This document shows, piece by piece, positions 45,741-57,400 of a stretch of DNA of 64,000 nucleotides. Source of the DNA: Antedon mediterranea. Taxonomy: Eukaryota; Echinodermata; Crinoidea; Comatulida; Antedonidae. How positions within the stretch are numbered: position 1 is the first letter of the stretch; each line of letters begins with the position of its first letter. Under the pieces are notes generated by a model. The model did no database searches. It saw only the letters and a program-made list of their open reading frames with translations, and had not been told where the DNA came from. The translations under genes and the position numbers were made by a program. The stretch lies in assembly GCF_964355755.1 (NCBI RefSeq), contig NC_092679.1:1736001-1800000 (forward strand). Reading direction: 5' to 3'.

Positions 45741-46192
45741 AGATGCAGTGAACATTTTCTATTTTATACACATTTTATTGTCTTTATTTATAGTTGTGAA
45801 TTTACGTTTTTTAGTTATTTATAAAATAAATTTGACAATCAATATATTTAACTTCTAGTTCAGTGGACTGCAATAATTTATTATATTTTTGTTTGTCATA
45901 ATTTCCTTGTCCAAATATCATAGGCCTAATCAGGCACTATACAAAATAGCAAACTATTTTAACTCTATAAAAATGTGTTTAAAAATACTTTTGCTATCAT
46001 TTGTACATGTGCCTGTGTGTCGCAAGCTTCATTCCTAGTATTAGTTGTGCAATTAAATTTAACCCCAAATATCTGGTACTAAGCTCTTCCTGGAATTTGA
46101 ACATTGAATACTTCTGATCAAATATTCGTGGTTTTCAATGATTTTTGGAATTAGTAATTTCAAAGTGAAAATGAAGTAGTAGAGCGTTACAT

Positions 46193-46300
46193 CAGAGCCA
46201 TATATATATGGCTCTGAGTTACATCAGAGCCATATATAGAGATAGAGATATATATGGCTCTGAGTTACATCAGAGCCATATATATATATGGCCGGCTCTG
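46193..46300. repeat. Three tandem palindromic hairpins
   Basis: cagagcc ... ggctctg pairs enclose AT cores three times: 46193-46216 is a perfect 24-bp palindrome, 46225-46262 has a longer imperfect core and 46271-46300 is the third. Each is followed by agttacat. The array could form cruciforms or RNA hairpins. Confidence 0.9.
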
Positions 46301-46898
46301 AGTTACATTTGTAAAGACCGCCCTCTGTTGGTAGACCCATCTTGTAAAAAAAAACACTAAAAAAGTAAAACACGTATTATTTTTGTGGTAGGGCCTAGGC
46401 GCGCCTAGCTTGATTGTATGTTTTGGATCAAATCATGCAAGCAAGCGGTTGTAAGTGTGGCGTAGTGCATTATTAGGTTTGTTCAAGCAGTTTGTAGATA
46501 GAAGAAGCCTCCACTAGAACTCCCTCCACTAGCCTAGGCCTAGGCCTTTTTTACTTTCATTTATATGCCGGCTAGACGTCCCCCTCAGTCGGCCTTTCTC
46601 TTTCTTAGCAGTCTCCATCTAGGCCTCCTACTAGAGTATAGGCCTATAACTTACTGTCTATTAAAAATACCTTGTTGCATTAACTATTGTGCACGAGTTT
46701 AAATGTTGCATTGTATAATACTAAACTCATGACCAGAAGTAGATTTTGATGTGTAATTTGTGGATTTATTGTTATTCATTGTTAATCAGTGTCAGTTAAT
46801 GTATTTATGACATATAGGGATGGTACACCTTCTTAAATTGTTTTTTTTTTATAGATTTATACTCATAACAATAAAAGCTGTGAAGACAATAAACAAGA

Positions 46899-49807
46899 AT
46901 GAAAGAACAAGGAACAGTAGCAGGGGTGTTCTATCTAACATTCCTCTTTTTATCAGCCTTCTTTGGTAGTGTCTTTATGATGGGACCATTTCTGCCATTG
47001 ATGGTGTTACACCCGTCTTTGTACAGACAATTGAATGACATCTTAATGGCAATGTGGTTGAGTTTACCAGTGGTAAGTCCTCAGTTATTTATACATCAGT
47101 AGCCCTTCTTGTTATGAAATAATGAATGTGGTTTGTAATGCTTTTTCTGAGGTTTGCATCATTTCATAAAGTGATATAATACATTATTCATCATTATATG
47201 GCCCAACCCTATGACTCTCTATCTATTATTGTTTATATTTGCATACACAATAATTATCCAATTGTTTTCTTTTTTACAGGCTTTACTAGGTAAGTATGTT
47301 ACTACACACTTTTGTATTACACTACTTTCACAACAATGCTAGTGTGAGCTTAATTGAAACTGGTTGGGAGAAAAAACTAAGCATTATCAACATTCAGATA
47401 AGGAAGTTATGCAGCAATAAAATGATTCAAATAACTTTCATTTTAGAATTGGTTCATAAGGTGAAGTTCTTTTCAACTGGTGATAGAATAAGACCAAAAG
47501 AGAAGTGTGTGATCATAATGAATCATCGCACCAGATTAGACTGGATGTTCTTCTGGCAGTGCCTCTTTCATCAGTCATCTCTTCGTCATGAAAAGATCAT
47601 TTTAAAGGCTGGATTGAAAAATGTTCCAGGACCTGGTAAAACATTTGTATTTTATCCATCCATTATCAAAGCATCAACTTCAATTGTTAATTTTGTTAGC
47701 ACCTTTAAAGATGTATTGTCCCACAAAAACATGAAAAATAAAGATTAATAAAATCAGACTTTGAATAGATTATTTTGTAGTTTTAATAAAGGTAATCACT
47801 TCCGTAGAAAAAAAAAACAGAAAAAATTAATGTTTTCACTTAAAATGACAAAATTAATGATTTAATTCAACCAAAAATCCATTTTAGCTGACAGCCAATT
47901 TGACTGTTTTTTTAGTTTAATATATATATTTTTTTCAATCCAATTTTTTGCCAAGTGGGTAACTATTAGGCTAGGTGACATCAACAAAATATTTTTTTTT
48001 TTTCAGGGGATACATCTTTAATTGTTTATGGCAGCTGTAGAAAGGTAGAACACATCACGGCATTGGTACTTGAATTCAATTTGTTAACACTTTTATTTTT
48101 TTAGGATGGGCAATGCAAGTGGCAGGATACATCTTCTTATCTCGTGTCTGGGAGAAAGATGAAGCCATATTAGAAGAATCGTTAGACTATTTCCATCAAC
48201 TTCAGTATGAACATCAGATATTGCTGTTCCCTGAAGGTAAAAATGAAAGTGGAGCTGTAGCTTGGCAGTTAGCTTGCTTGCCTTCCAATCCCAAAGTCCG
48301 GGGTTCATTCCTGATCTAGTGCCGGGGTTGTAACTCACAACTCTTTCAACTCCAATCCCTAAGTGTCAAATGAGACTTGGTTTATAAAGCAAAATCAATT
48401 TAAAATAGATTATCCATCCTGTAATTGGCGAGTTTGTGCACGCTGTTGGATGTGTATGAAAAAAAGCAAAATAAAAAAATTTAAAGGATTAGATTGGTGA
48501 AAACGTGGTAGCTTTCGGTATTCCACCAGATCTGAGAGTACTTACACAAGGAGGGTACTTAGCCCATGCTTTCTAGAGGCTTAGGTGCTGCTGCTTGGAC
48601 TCAACCCCTTGAGCCCAACATTTGGATTTGAACCCAACACCCTGGGATTTGTAAGCAAGTAATTAAATTAATTTTTTATTCAAAAGGTACTGATTTTTGT
48701 AAAGATTCAAAGCCTGCCAGTGATCGATATGCCAAGAAAAATGATCTTGAAATCTATAAGTACGTCCTTCATCCACGTACGACAGGCTTTAAGTACATTC
48801 TGCAGAATCTTATAAAAAGTAAGTAACCACTAGAGTAGAGCCCCTCCTTTGAGACAGCACTATTCATAGGACACTTTTCTGGGAAATAAACAAAGGGAAA
48901 TATTTTTAAGACTACAGTTGACCTATATCAAGGGAACACCGCTATTCAGGAGGCACAATAATGTGTCATCTTACTTAGTTGTCAATTATATAGCAATTCA
49001 ATATGGAGCTTCGAATACATAAAACAAAATGTTGAATTTTCATATTAAGAAACATACTTAACAATAAAAACTAAACCATATAAAGCTCTGTCTACACTAT
49101 CAAACTAGTTTGAAAAAAAAGTATGATGTGCCCAAATACAGTACTGATATGCCCAAATATGGTGGTGATATGACATCATCATGACCATATATGGGCACAT
49201 CATATTTTGTTGTCGCATAAAGTTTGAAAGTATAGACAGAGCTTAAGCAATGTTTTAACATATTTTAGACAATATGGTTGATGCAGTATATGACATAAGT
49301 CTTGGCTATCCCGACGGAATTCCAACTAAAGGAGAGATGGATATTGTACATGGGAGATTCCCAGGAGAAGTACATTTCAACATCCGACGTCATCCCATCG
49401 CTTCTTTACCAAAAACAGACGAAGACATTCAAAATTGGTGCATCCAACGTTGGAAAGAAAAAGAGGAAACACTTAGAAAGTTTTACGAGGAAGATAAACA
49501 ATTTGTTGATAATGAAAAAAGTGCATTAGGAGGTGAATCACCAGCTGGTGACTCCTCTCTGGTGGATTCACCTGCAGTACATTCAGATGACAAACAATTA
49601 AATACCTTGTATCTTTACTTAGCAGTATTATACTGGTTCGTGTTTCTACTAACATCAACCTACTTACTTTATACGTACGTTTTAGCACGATTATTTTTTG
49701 CGGCCGTGTGTGTGTTTTACATCATTCAGGGCTTGTTCAGAGGTGGTATTGATCACCTCATTGTATCCCGTCTCAAGAGCTACTTGCACAAAACAAAATC
49801 AAATTGA
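46899..49807 (+). CDS. LCLAT1: Lysocardiolipin acyltransferase 1 (AGPAT8/ALCAT1 type)
   Basis: Six coding exons: 46899-47072, 47280-47289, 47447-47635, 48105-48236, 48687-48818, 49269-49807; 1176 nt, 391 residues. The acyltransferase motif I is IIMNHRTRLDWMFFW (HX4D), motif III is LLFPEGTDF, and YKYVLHPRTTGF, FPGEVHFNIRRHPI and WCIQRWKEKEE follow as in vertebrate LCLAT1. TM1 is near residues 9-40 (FYLTFLFLSAFFG); two more hydrophobic segments lie near the C-terminus (YLYLAVLYWFVFLLT). The enzyme remodels cardiolipin and other lysophospholipids with acyl-CoA at ER and mitochondria-associated membranes. It ends IKSN-like basic (LHKTKSN). AATAAA at 50106 is a likely poly(A) signal. Introns hold a SINE-like piece and family 1 copy 6. 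Confidence 0.93.
47280..47289 (+). CDS. LCLAT1: LCLAT1 10-nt microexon
   Basis: GCTTTACTAG between ttttttacag and gtaagt. It joins CCA GTG|GCT TTA CTA G|AA TTG to read LPVALLELV, matching LPVALLE of vertebrate LCLAT1 (which I recall as LPVALLETMFG). Without it the frame of the next exon is lost (10 nt is not a multiple of three). Confidence 0.85.
48240..48375 (+). repeat. tRNA-derived SINE-like element in LCLAT1 intron
   Basis: A box A-like tagcttggcagttagctt is followed at about 35 nt by a box B-like ggggttcattcctgatcta. The frame at 48113-48319 runs from the exon into it and is not coding beyond 48236. Confidence 0.5.
48575..48690 (-). repeat. tRNA-like element in LCLAT1 intron, minus strand
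   Basis: Box B-like gggttcaaatcc on the minus strand, with a leu-type extended head ttgcttacaaatccc. The second such piece in the gene. Confidence 0.35.
49081..49245. mobile_element. Inverted-repeat element, family 1, copy 6 (in LCLAT1 intron)
   Basis: A complete element from taaagctctgtctacacta to agacagagcttaa, inserted just before the last coding exon of LCLAT1 (about 23 bp from the acceptor). Confidence 0.88.
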
Positions 49808-49954
49808 TTTTCATAATTCAGTCCTTCAGTAGTAGCTACATAATCTGTAGACATTCCATCCCTAACTTACCAAATTAGCTATGACCGTTTATTACGGTAT
49901 ATAGGTTTTGTAAATGCTTTATTATGAGGTTTAGGCAATTCCAAAAAAAATGAT

Positions 49955-50040
49955 TGTGGCTAGTCGGATGCAAGATTTGAACTCAGCTTCCTGCAATTTG
50001 AACATTAGCGCACAACCGGCTGTGCTACTAGACATTTCTG
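49955..50040 (-). repeat. tRNA-derived SINE-like element downstream of LCLAT1
   Basis: On the minus strand, agtagcacagccggttgtgc (box A region) and gagttcaaatcttgcatcc (box B region) are about 30-40 nt apart. Stem pairing is poor, so a SINE head is likelier than a live tRNA. Confidence 0.5.
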
Positions 50041-50105
50041 CTTAACCAAATACTGTTGTGATATTGTAGTTGTTTCTTTTATACGGCCTCAAGCCTCCGT
50101 TTTAA

Positions 50106-50111
50106 AATAAA
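50106..50111 (+). terminator. LCLAT1: Poly(A) signal of LCLAT1
   Basis: AATAAA 299 nt after the stop, the first clear hexamer downstream. Confidence 0.45.
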
Positions 50112-50535
50112 GATTTTATTATTTGGCAATTTTTAGCAATGTCTGAAATGTTATACTGTACTTACATCTAAAGGCAATTTGTATTAATAGTCCAGTGATA
50201 AATCGTACAGTTACTAATATTGTTGCTAAATTAGTGTACAGTTTTGTGTTGTACCTCTATAGTTTTTACTCGGGGTACCCGAGTCTAGGACTTACTCATT
50301 TTCTCCTCTTCTTCCTCCATCTGGACACTATTGAGTAAAAAGTGCGATTTTTAAAGTACTACTCCTCCCTTATTCGTTGTAGTATTGAGCTGGGATTTGG
50401 CATGAACATACTACAGGGACATGTCCTCAAATCTATAGAGCCGGATTTTTAATTTTTTGTTAATTAATTTGTTTAATTAAGAAGCCACAATGTGTGACAC
50501 ACACCACAGCGTTATGTATTTATATGGTTATATGC

Positions 50536-50607
50536 GGATTCTTGGCGTAGTGGTTATCACGTTTGCTTAACACGCAGAAGGTACCTGGTTCGAGCCCGGA
50601 CGAAACC
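50536..50607 (+). tRNA. tRNA-Val(AAC)-like, copy A
   Basis: 72 nt: TTTGC/GCAGA anticodon stem with loop TTAACAC (anticodon AAC), box A-like ggcgtagtgg, box B GGTTCGAGCCC. The acceptor GGATTCT pairs with CGAAACC at five of seven positions. A run of eight T follows. Borderline functional. Confidence 0.55.
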
Positions 50608-50821
50608 TTTTTTTTAAACGTTATGGTGAAAAGTACTCTATACGCAATATGATAATTATACACAGTATATATTATTTTTATTATTTTTTTAAATACTTAT
50701 TTTGTGTAATCGGTAATTATCACTTTTACATATGTTTATTTTTCTTTGTGCTTATTACCATATTTATTTGTAATTTAAATGGATTAAAAAACTTTCTGTA
50801 ACCCACATTTTTAGTGTAAGT

Positions 50822-50893
50822 GGTTTTCGTAGTGTAGTGGTTGTCAAGTCTGCTTAACACGCAGAAGGTCCCGGTTCGAGCCCTGGCGAAACC
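50822..50893 (+). tRNA. tRNA-Val(AAC)-like, copy B
   Basis: Anticodon stem-loop TCTGC TTAACAC GCAGA, anticodon AAC. Box A tagtgtagtggttg, box B ggttcgagccc. The acceptor GGTTTTCG has an extra T against CGAAACC. One mismatch in the T stem. No T-run directly downstream. Confidence 0.55.
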
Positions 50894-51053
50894 TCGGGTT
50901 TCTTTTACTTTATGGTGAAATAACTGTATACGTCTGTATACAGCTTCTTTCTCTGTACCCCGAGTATTGCACATTCGTGCTTTTTTGTTAATTAATTTGT
51001 TTAATTAAGAAGCCACAATGTGTGACACACACCACAGCGTTATGTAGTTATAT

Positions 51054-51119
51054 GCGGCGTAGTGGTTATCACGTTTGCTCAATACGCAGAAGGTACCTGG
51101 TTCGAGCCCGGGCTAAACC
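51054..51119 (+). pseudogene. tRNA-Val-like pseudogene, copy C
   Basis: Copy of A that has lost about 8 nt of the 5' acceptor arm (tatgcggcgtagtgg). The anticodon loop is tcaatac, so the anticodon reads AAT in place of AAC. A nine-T run follows. Confidence 0.6.
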
Positions 51120-51330
51120 TTTTTTTTTAAACTTTATGGTGAAAAGTACTGTATACCTCAATATGATAATTATACACAGTATATCTTATTATTATTTTTT
51201 TAAATACTTATTTTGTGTAATCGGTAATTATCACTTTTACACATGTTTATTTTGCTTTGTGCTTATTACCATTTATTTGTAATTTAAATGGATTAAAAAA
51301 CTTTCTGTAACCCACAATTTTAATGTAAGA

Positions 51331-51401
51331 GGTTTCGTAGTGTAGTGGTTGTCAAGTCTGCGTAACACGCAGAAGGTCCCGGTTCGAGCCCTGGCGAAAC
51401 C
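51331..51401 (+). tRNA. tRNA-Val(AAC), copy D
   Basis: 71 nt with a fully paired acceptor (GGTTTCG with CGAAACC), anticodon stem TCTGC/GCAGA, loop GTAACAC (anticodon AAC), box A tagtgtagtgg, box B ggttcgagccc, one T-stem mismatch, then tattttt as terminator. The best of the four. Confidence 0.75.
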
Positions 51402-52280
51402 TATTTTTCTTTAACTTTCTAACTGTATACGTCTGTATACAGCTTCTTTCGCTGTACCCCGAGTATTGCACATTCGTGCTTGTTTTAATTGTCAAAAGTC
51501 AGTATTATTTGTAATGAATTTGATGGATACATTTAGGATAGTTTTAAGCTTATTTAATTAAAAGAATCTGTCATTTAGTGTTGGCACTCTAGGCCATTAT
51601 AGACTTGGTTCAGCCTGAAATTGTTGTTTTTTTAAATATTTAACTATATTTGCTTTAATACATACACTTTTTGTATACTGTATTAGCAGGGAAGAGTGTC
51701 ATTTCAGTCTTCCCTGATATTAGCAATAATTATGAATTTTAACCGCATTCAATTGTGTTGATATGTTTATATTGAAAGGTTTGTGCTTTAAAAAAATTGG
51801 TATTCGCAATAAAAAATTGATTATTAAATATTGCAGGCTTTATGTAGAGTATTTTAAAATTGTCTTTTACTTCATGTATTTGAAATATCCCAGTTATAAT
51901 ATGACTCTGATTGGTATGCATGAATAGCGCCCTCTTGTTGAAGTTATGGTATTGTGATATATGTCGCAGACAATTAACTTTTTTATTTAATCAATTCAAG
52001 CCCGTAGCCAGGATAAGTCCATAGATGTACTTTTTCCATAACATGGAACTTTTTTCAACAAAGATGGCAACAATCGTTTTAATCTAAGTTATGCCTTTTT
52101 ATTATCACATTTGCTATCTCTAGTAGAAAAAGGCATTTCAGAAAGAGGGGAGGGGGTTCATTCGTACATCTTCCTGTACGTATTAAAACCCACTCCATCC
52201 CCTACATGATTGCAATTCATGTTTCCTTGGCGTGATTGCAACCCTTCCAATACCATTGCTAATACCACCTCCACATTTTC

Positions 52281-52423
52281 AAGCTCTGTCTACTTTATGT
52301 GACAAAAAAAGTGATGTGCTCATATATGATGTCATATCACTACCATATTTGAGAACATCACTACCATATTTGGGCACTTTACACTTTTTTTTATACTATA
52401 GTTGATAGTGTAGGCAGAGCTTA
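52281..52423. mobile_element. Inverted-repeat element, family 1, copy 7
   Basis: Ends aagctctgtctac and gtaggcagagctt; core catatttgggcac. The left arm has lost the actatcaaact block. Confidence 0.82.
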
Positions 52424-54456
52424 AGAATCAATAGGCCTCATTGTAAAGGAATCAGGCATGCCGCCACAGCTTGTTTTATCAACCTTGTCGAAAATAAACT
52501 ATACGGGTATCCTCGGGCCGTGTATGTTTTGATAACAAACAGTAGCACCTTTAAACACCAAACGTTTTTGTTGTTTTCATTACACGGGCCTGCTGCAGTG
52601 TTTTTATTTAAGTTTATACAATATATAGATTCGATTCATGGAAACAATGAGGATGTGTTGGTGTTGCGACAAACTTTTAAATATGCTCAATAAATGTGTT
52701 GTTGATCTGAATCAGCTGATATAATATACTATTCACAACCGGCACCCCACACACTGTTAAAGCATGGCCTACTAAAAACACGGAGGAAATAATTATAGGC
52801 CTAGTCCTCCATCCATGACATACAGTTATCTATCTTGGCCTACCACCACGCTGCTCTAGAAAATGGAACCGAGTCTAATCAACTTGTCTTTGTTGTGATA
52901 AATGAAAAAAAAAATACTAAAGTCTTTTTTTTTATTTAAACTATAACAAAGACGGATCGTAACTTCTTTAATTAAACCATAGTATTCACTATCGATTATT
53001 ACTAAAAAGAATATATAAGCTATATCGCATTAATGTGTAACAAAGAGAAATAAATTATATGGAAAAAATTGTTTTGTTCAATTTACTTTTACGTCGGCAT
53101 GGCAACGATCAAAACAATTGGGCAGATGGTTCTTTGTCTTCAAACGGCATGCTCTTTTTTTGTTCTGCCGAGTATGGTAGTTGAGAACATTCGGAACATA
53201 CTTAACTACAAGAGAATGATTTTTTTTTGTGTGTTAAATTTTAATCTTTTTCTTTGTCAACTTTACAAGTAAGGCAAAATTGAAATAAATAAATATACAA
53301 AAGTTCAAAATTCATTTTCCCCACTAATTTTAACCGTGATCGTCAACAACCTCAGTTACGTCATTTCCTAACATTGTTATTATAATTTAATCAATCATAA
53401 TAATATTGTAGGCCTACTAATTAATATTCATTCTAAAAGCCTACACATTTCTATAAATAAACAATGTAGTTTTAAGTTGGAAAGGTTATTTTACATTTAT
53501 GACATTTTTGCATAAATAGATTAGTGTTTTTGGTTTTTAAAAAATGTTAGAAAACAACGCGTGTAAAAACATTAAATGTGCATTTATAATCATCACAGCT
53601 TGAGTTGAGGGAAAAGAGTGGCTAATTACAGAACCGTACAATCGATAAATCTTAACCTCAGGGTGGAAATCGAGCCTCATGAACATTATGTAGTTAAATC
53701 AAGGAGTTGCATTAAACCAATCAAATATCTCTATTTGCCTTCGTACATCTTATAATTCATATACGGTCATTTAGATCTATACTGTTGGGAAATCAGAGGA
53801 AACAGAATCAAACACGGACTTTATGTAGATTGTGTGTGGATAAGAAAACTATTTAAACAAATTATGAAGTACATTCGTTGTACAGTAATGTAATTATTTT
53901 TGGTTTGCAATAGCATCTACACAAATTTATGAATATAATAGAGCTGGCCAACTTCATCCATTTTGACTAAAATCTAAATTTAAAATGAATATAGTTATAT
54001 TACAAAATAACCTACTAAAAATAACGAAAGTAATTTTCCAATGGTTTGATTACTATAATAACTATTACTACGTTATTATTTGCACTGATATTGTTTTATC
54101 AAAATATAAATTATTTAGATTGAGGGCAGTCGAATAAGTATGTACTTATATGGAAAGTTCGCGCGTAATCATCCAAAAGGTCAATTTAAATGACAAGTTT
54201 ATAAACGACTTCTGATTGGTTGCCAGTACGCTATCTTTCAGCCTTCCGAGAACCCGTCCTAATGATCAAACCCTCTGTTATATTAGATTAATTCGCTTGT
54301 TTTCATAACAAATACTTTAATATCACATTTAAACAATTTCAGTACAAATATAAGGTAGATTTTTATAAGATTTATTAATTTAGATTACTTTTGATAAGAT
54401 TTTGTTGACGAAATTAGAATTTAAAATGATCTGGCAGAGGGAGGAAATGGCTCGTC

Positions 54457-57400
54457 ATGGCGACGGACGCCAGCTGTGGGGCGTCGTGGCTCTCTTTCAT
54501 CATCGACGATAAAAGTTATGTTACGTACTTAGCAAGTGAAGATCTACTAACGTTGGGTAAGAAGAAGACACAGTAATACAATTAAATCCAGAAATATTTG
54601 CTCACAGTTTTCTAATATTTGAAGTCAAAACGTAAACGTAAGTAATACTATTACAATAACTAGACGACACATTGTATTTTAGTTGAAGTTTATGTTTTGT
54701 TTTTGTTCAGAAATTACCAGCACGTGGACACATGTGTAACGTGATTGTTCTTTGCTGTGATTTGTAAAGGGTCAGCGATAAAGCTAAAAATAGGCCTAAA
54801 ACATGCCTCGGAATCCCCTGCTTTTGTAAACAACATGTGCTCAATGGAAGGCCTAGGTTTCAGCCTCATATATAAATGAATTAATACTAAATAGCGTGTT
54901 TTGTTTGTTCGCGTTTATGGTGTGGTTACTGCAGACATAGTCTTGTAATTGAACACTTTAATTTGTCAATTAGCTGTTGTTGTTTAAGTAAATATTTAAT
55001 ATTAGTTTGTAACCACTTTGTATTGCTTTTTGGTAACAAACATGCCTTTTTGTTTGATGTGCTGATTGAGATTGTAATCTTATAGTTAAAGAAGACACCC
55101 TCCACAACTTACAGTACCACCAATCCTTGCCACCCACCCTTATTCATGTACAAGTATTGCATACATAATATGACATGAATCTGTGTGATCATTTTCTATA
55201 CTATCATCTGTAAATATTATGTAATTAATTATATAATTTCAACATTCTTCCATTCCAGAGGAGGAAAATCAATGCATAGATCAATTACATACATTTTATT
55301 ATTTAAGTTATATAAATTAAAGGAAATTCCTCTTGGGTTTATTTGTGTACAGTATCACCATCACGATTGACAATACACAAATTGGTTAAAACTTTTATTT
55401 TTAGGTTGCAAAAAAAAAGAGATATCACTAATTATGATACTTTAATCCCTGTAATCATTTATTCAATCTTTGATTTCAGAATCTCTGGTCCATAGAAAAT
55501 AATGTAATTATGTATAAATTAACAAAAATGAACTGTATAACAAAAGACATTCTCTCATCTGAGGATGCTATACTACCTGGAATGCAACATTATCATTGAG
55601 ACTAATACATTTTCACTATTCTACACATCATCAGGCCATATAATTATAATGATTTTCTTAAAAATGTTTAAAAAGAACGAATTCTATGTAGTCCCTACAT
55701 TATTAAATGTTGCTTCTACAGTTTTATTAGCTATCCAATATGAGCTGGGTACCAGTACATTAGCAATTGTTGGGTATTGTACCCCAGTAGTTATTGTTTA
55801 CTTAAGACCATGTGCTTACACACAGTCTTGCTAACTGGATATTACCCCTTTGTTCTTCCAACGTTAACTGTGCAACAAAGAAATTGATGCTCTACTGCGT
55901 AAGCTCACCCACCTACCCATACATACATATCTAGTATGTATTTCTTGTATTTAAAAATTAAGTTTCTTAACATTTATTGTACACTTCTTTTTCATCCATG
56001 TTTTTATACAAATTTTAAATGATAGTTTAAATTTAACCTAATTATCTGTAAAATAGATGTACAATAATATAACTGTAGATTATGGTTAACTTACAGTATC
56101 CGTCCATTAATTAAAATTTGCATAGTAATTAACTTTTGAACTAATTGTATTATAATTGTTTTATTTGAACTAATTATTAACCAATTATAAAATGAATGGG
56201 ACGGAAGATTAATTATAATCAATAATTTGAATCGTGGCTTATGAAAGAATTGGAATTTAATACTATTGTGGTTATTCTGATAAAGTAGTAATTACCAAAA
56301 GACATTTCCATGTTTGTTCCTTAAAAAAAAAATGTGTAAAGCTCTGTCTACACTATCAAACTAGTTTGAAAAAAAAAGTGTGATGTGCCCAAATATGGTA
56401 GTGATATTATGACATCATGTCCATATATGGACACATCACATTTTTTGTCACATAAATTTGATAGTGTTAGACAAAACTTAACAACTTAAACATATTATCA
56501 TATATTTTATGTGAATTAAATTAAATTATACAGTTATTCAATCTTTATATTGCAATCAGTAAGATTAAATGAAATCCAATAGGTTAAAGAAATCAATAAT
56601 TCTAGTTCCAGCCACGGACTAACTCATTAGTATAATTAGATAATTCTGTGGTTATTCTATACCATGTTTAAAATTAATGACAATCCATGTTGCATAATGA
56701 ATTATTAAATAGAGGAATATTAGTCATGTGACCATTTAGATATCTGTACCCATTATGAAATCTATTGGCAAAACACTTTTTTAACCTCCCCTTTTTAATC
56801 TCTATTTAAACGTCTTTTTTCAAGATCTCTTTAAACACTTGTGAACAGTGTAAAAAACACATAATCAGTATTTATAATTATATTGAAAAAAAATGATTTA
56901 TATAAAGAAATGTATTATTAATTGTGGAAAATCATTAAAAAACAGCAACAACATTTTTACACATTTAATTGATTTAATATCATAATATTTATTAATATGC
57001 TAATATCTATAAAACGTCAATAAATATTAAACATACATTTCATACAGTATATGTTTAGAATATATTTGTCTGAGAACATTTCCCTTTGTCAGTTGTGCTT
57101 GAATTTATTAAATCAATTTATTTGATATGGATCATTAAGATTGCGATGGAATACTTGCATTGCGGAATGAATAAATATTAATAATTACTGTAGTTATTTT
57201 GAGATGAAAAAAAGAAGTATTTGCATTTCTATGAATTGAAATCGAATAAACAGACAATAATTTTATTTTATTTGCAACACTACACATGATATATAATCGC
57301 CTGTTTGTTTTAAATTTATTATATTTGAAGACAAATATCTTTTTTATTTATTAAAAAAGCAATAAAATCTGAGCTTGTATTGTGTTACAGTATGATTTTT

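Larger units (their letters stand above)
45666..46898. other. Intergenic region between the GPCR and LCLAT1
   Basis: Contains the hairpin series at 46193-46300 and a CT- and aggcct-rich stretch at 46390-46650 that may include the LCLAT1 promoter and noncoding first exon. The polypyrimidine tract and acceptor at about 46841-46853 (tttttttttatag) precede the coding start, so a 5' untranslated exon must lie upstream. Confidence 0.5.
50455..51483. repeat. Tandem segmental duplication (~528 bp and ~500 bp) carrying tRNA-Val-like genes
   Basis: Landmarks recur with a 499-528 bp offset: tttaattaagaagccacaat (50472 and 51000), gtgctta ttaccata tt and atggattaaaaaactttctg (50777 and 51288), cgagtattgcacattcgtgc (50961 and 51460). 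Each copy contains two tRNA-like units, one in each half. Confidence 0.88.
49808..54456. other. Interval between LCLAT1 and the unidentified gene
   Basis: Besides the SINE-like piece, the duplicated tRNA block and family 1 copy 7 (52281-52423), no gene was seen. A 34-codon frame at 53069-53272 and others are AT-rich. 54200-54456 would hold the promoter of the next gene (ctaatgatcaaaccctctg, no clear TATA). Confidence 0.5.

Noticed and set aside
48093-48338. Minus-strand 81-codon frame over LCLAT1 exon 4
   Set aside because: It is the antisense shadow of the LCLAT1 exon and the SINE-like piece.
55565-55834. 89-codon hydrophobic plus-strand frame
   Set aside because: No matching splice sites, no motif, AT-rich; probably random membrane-like sequence.
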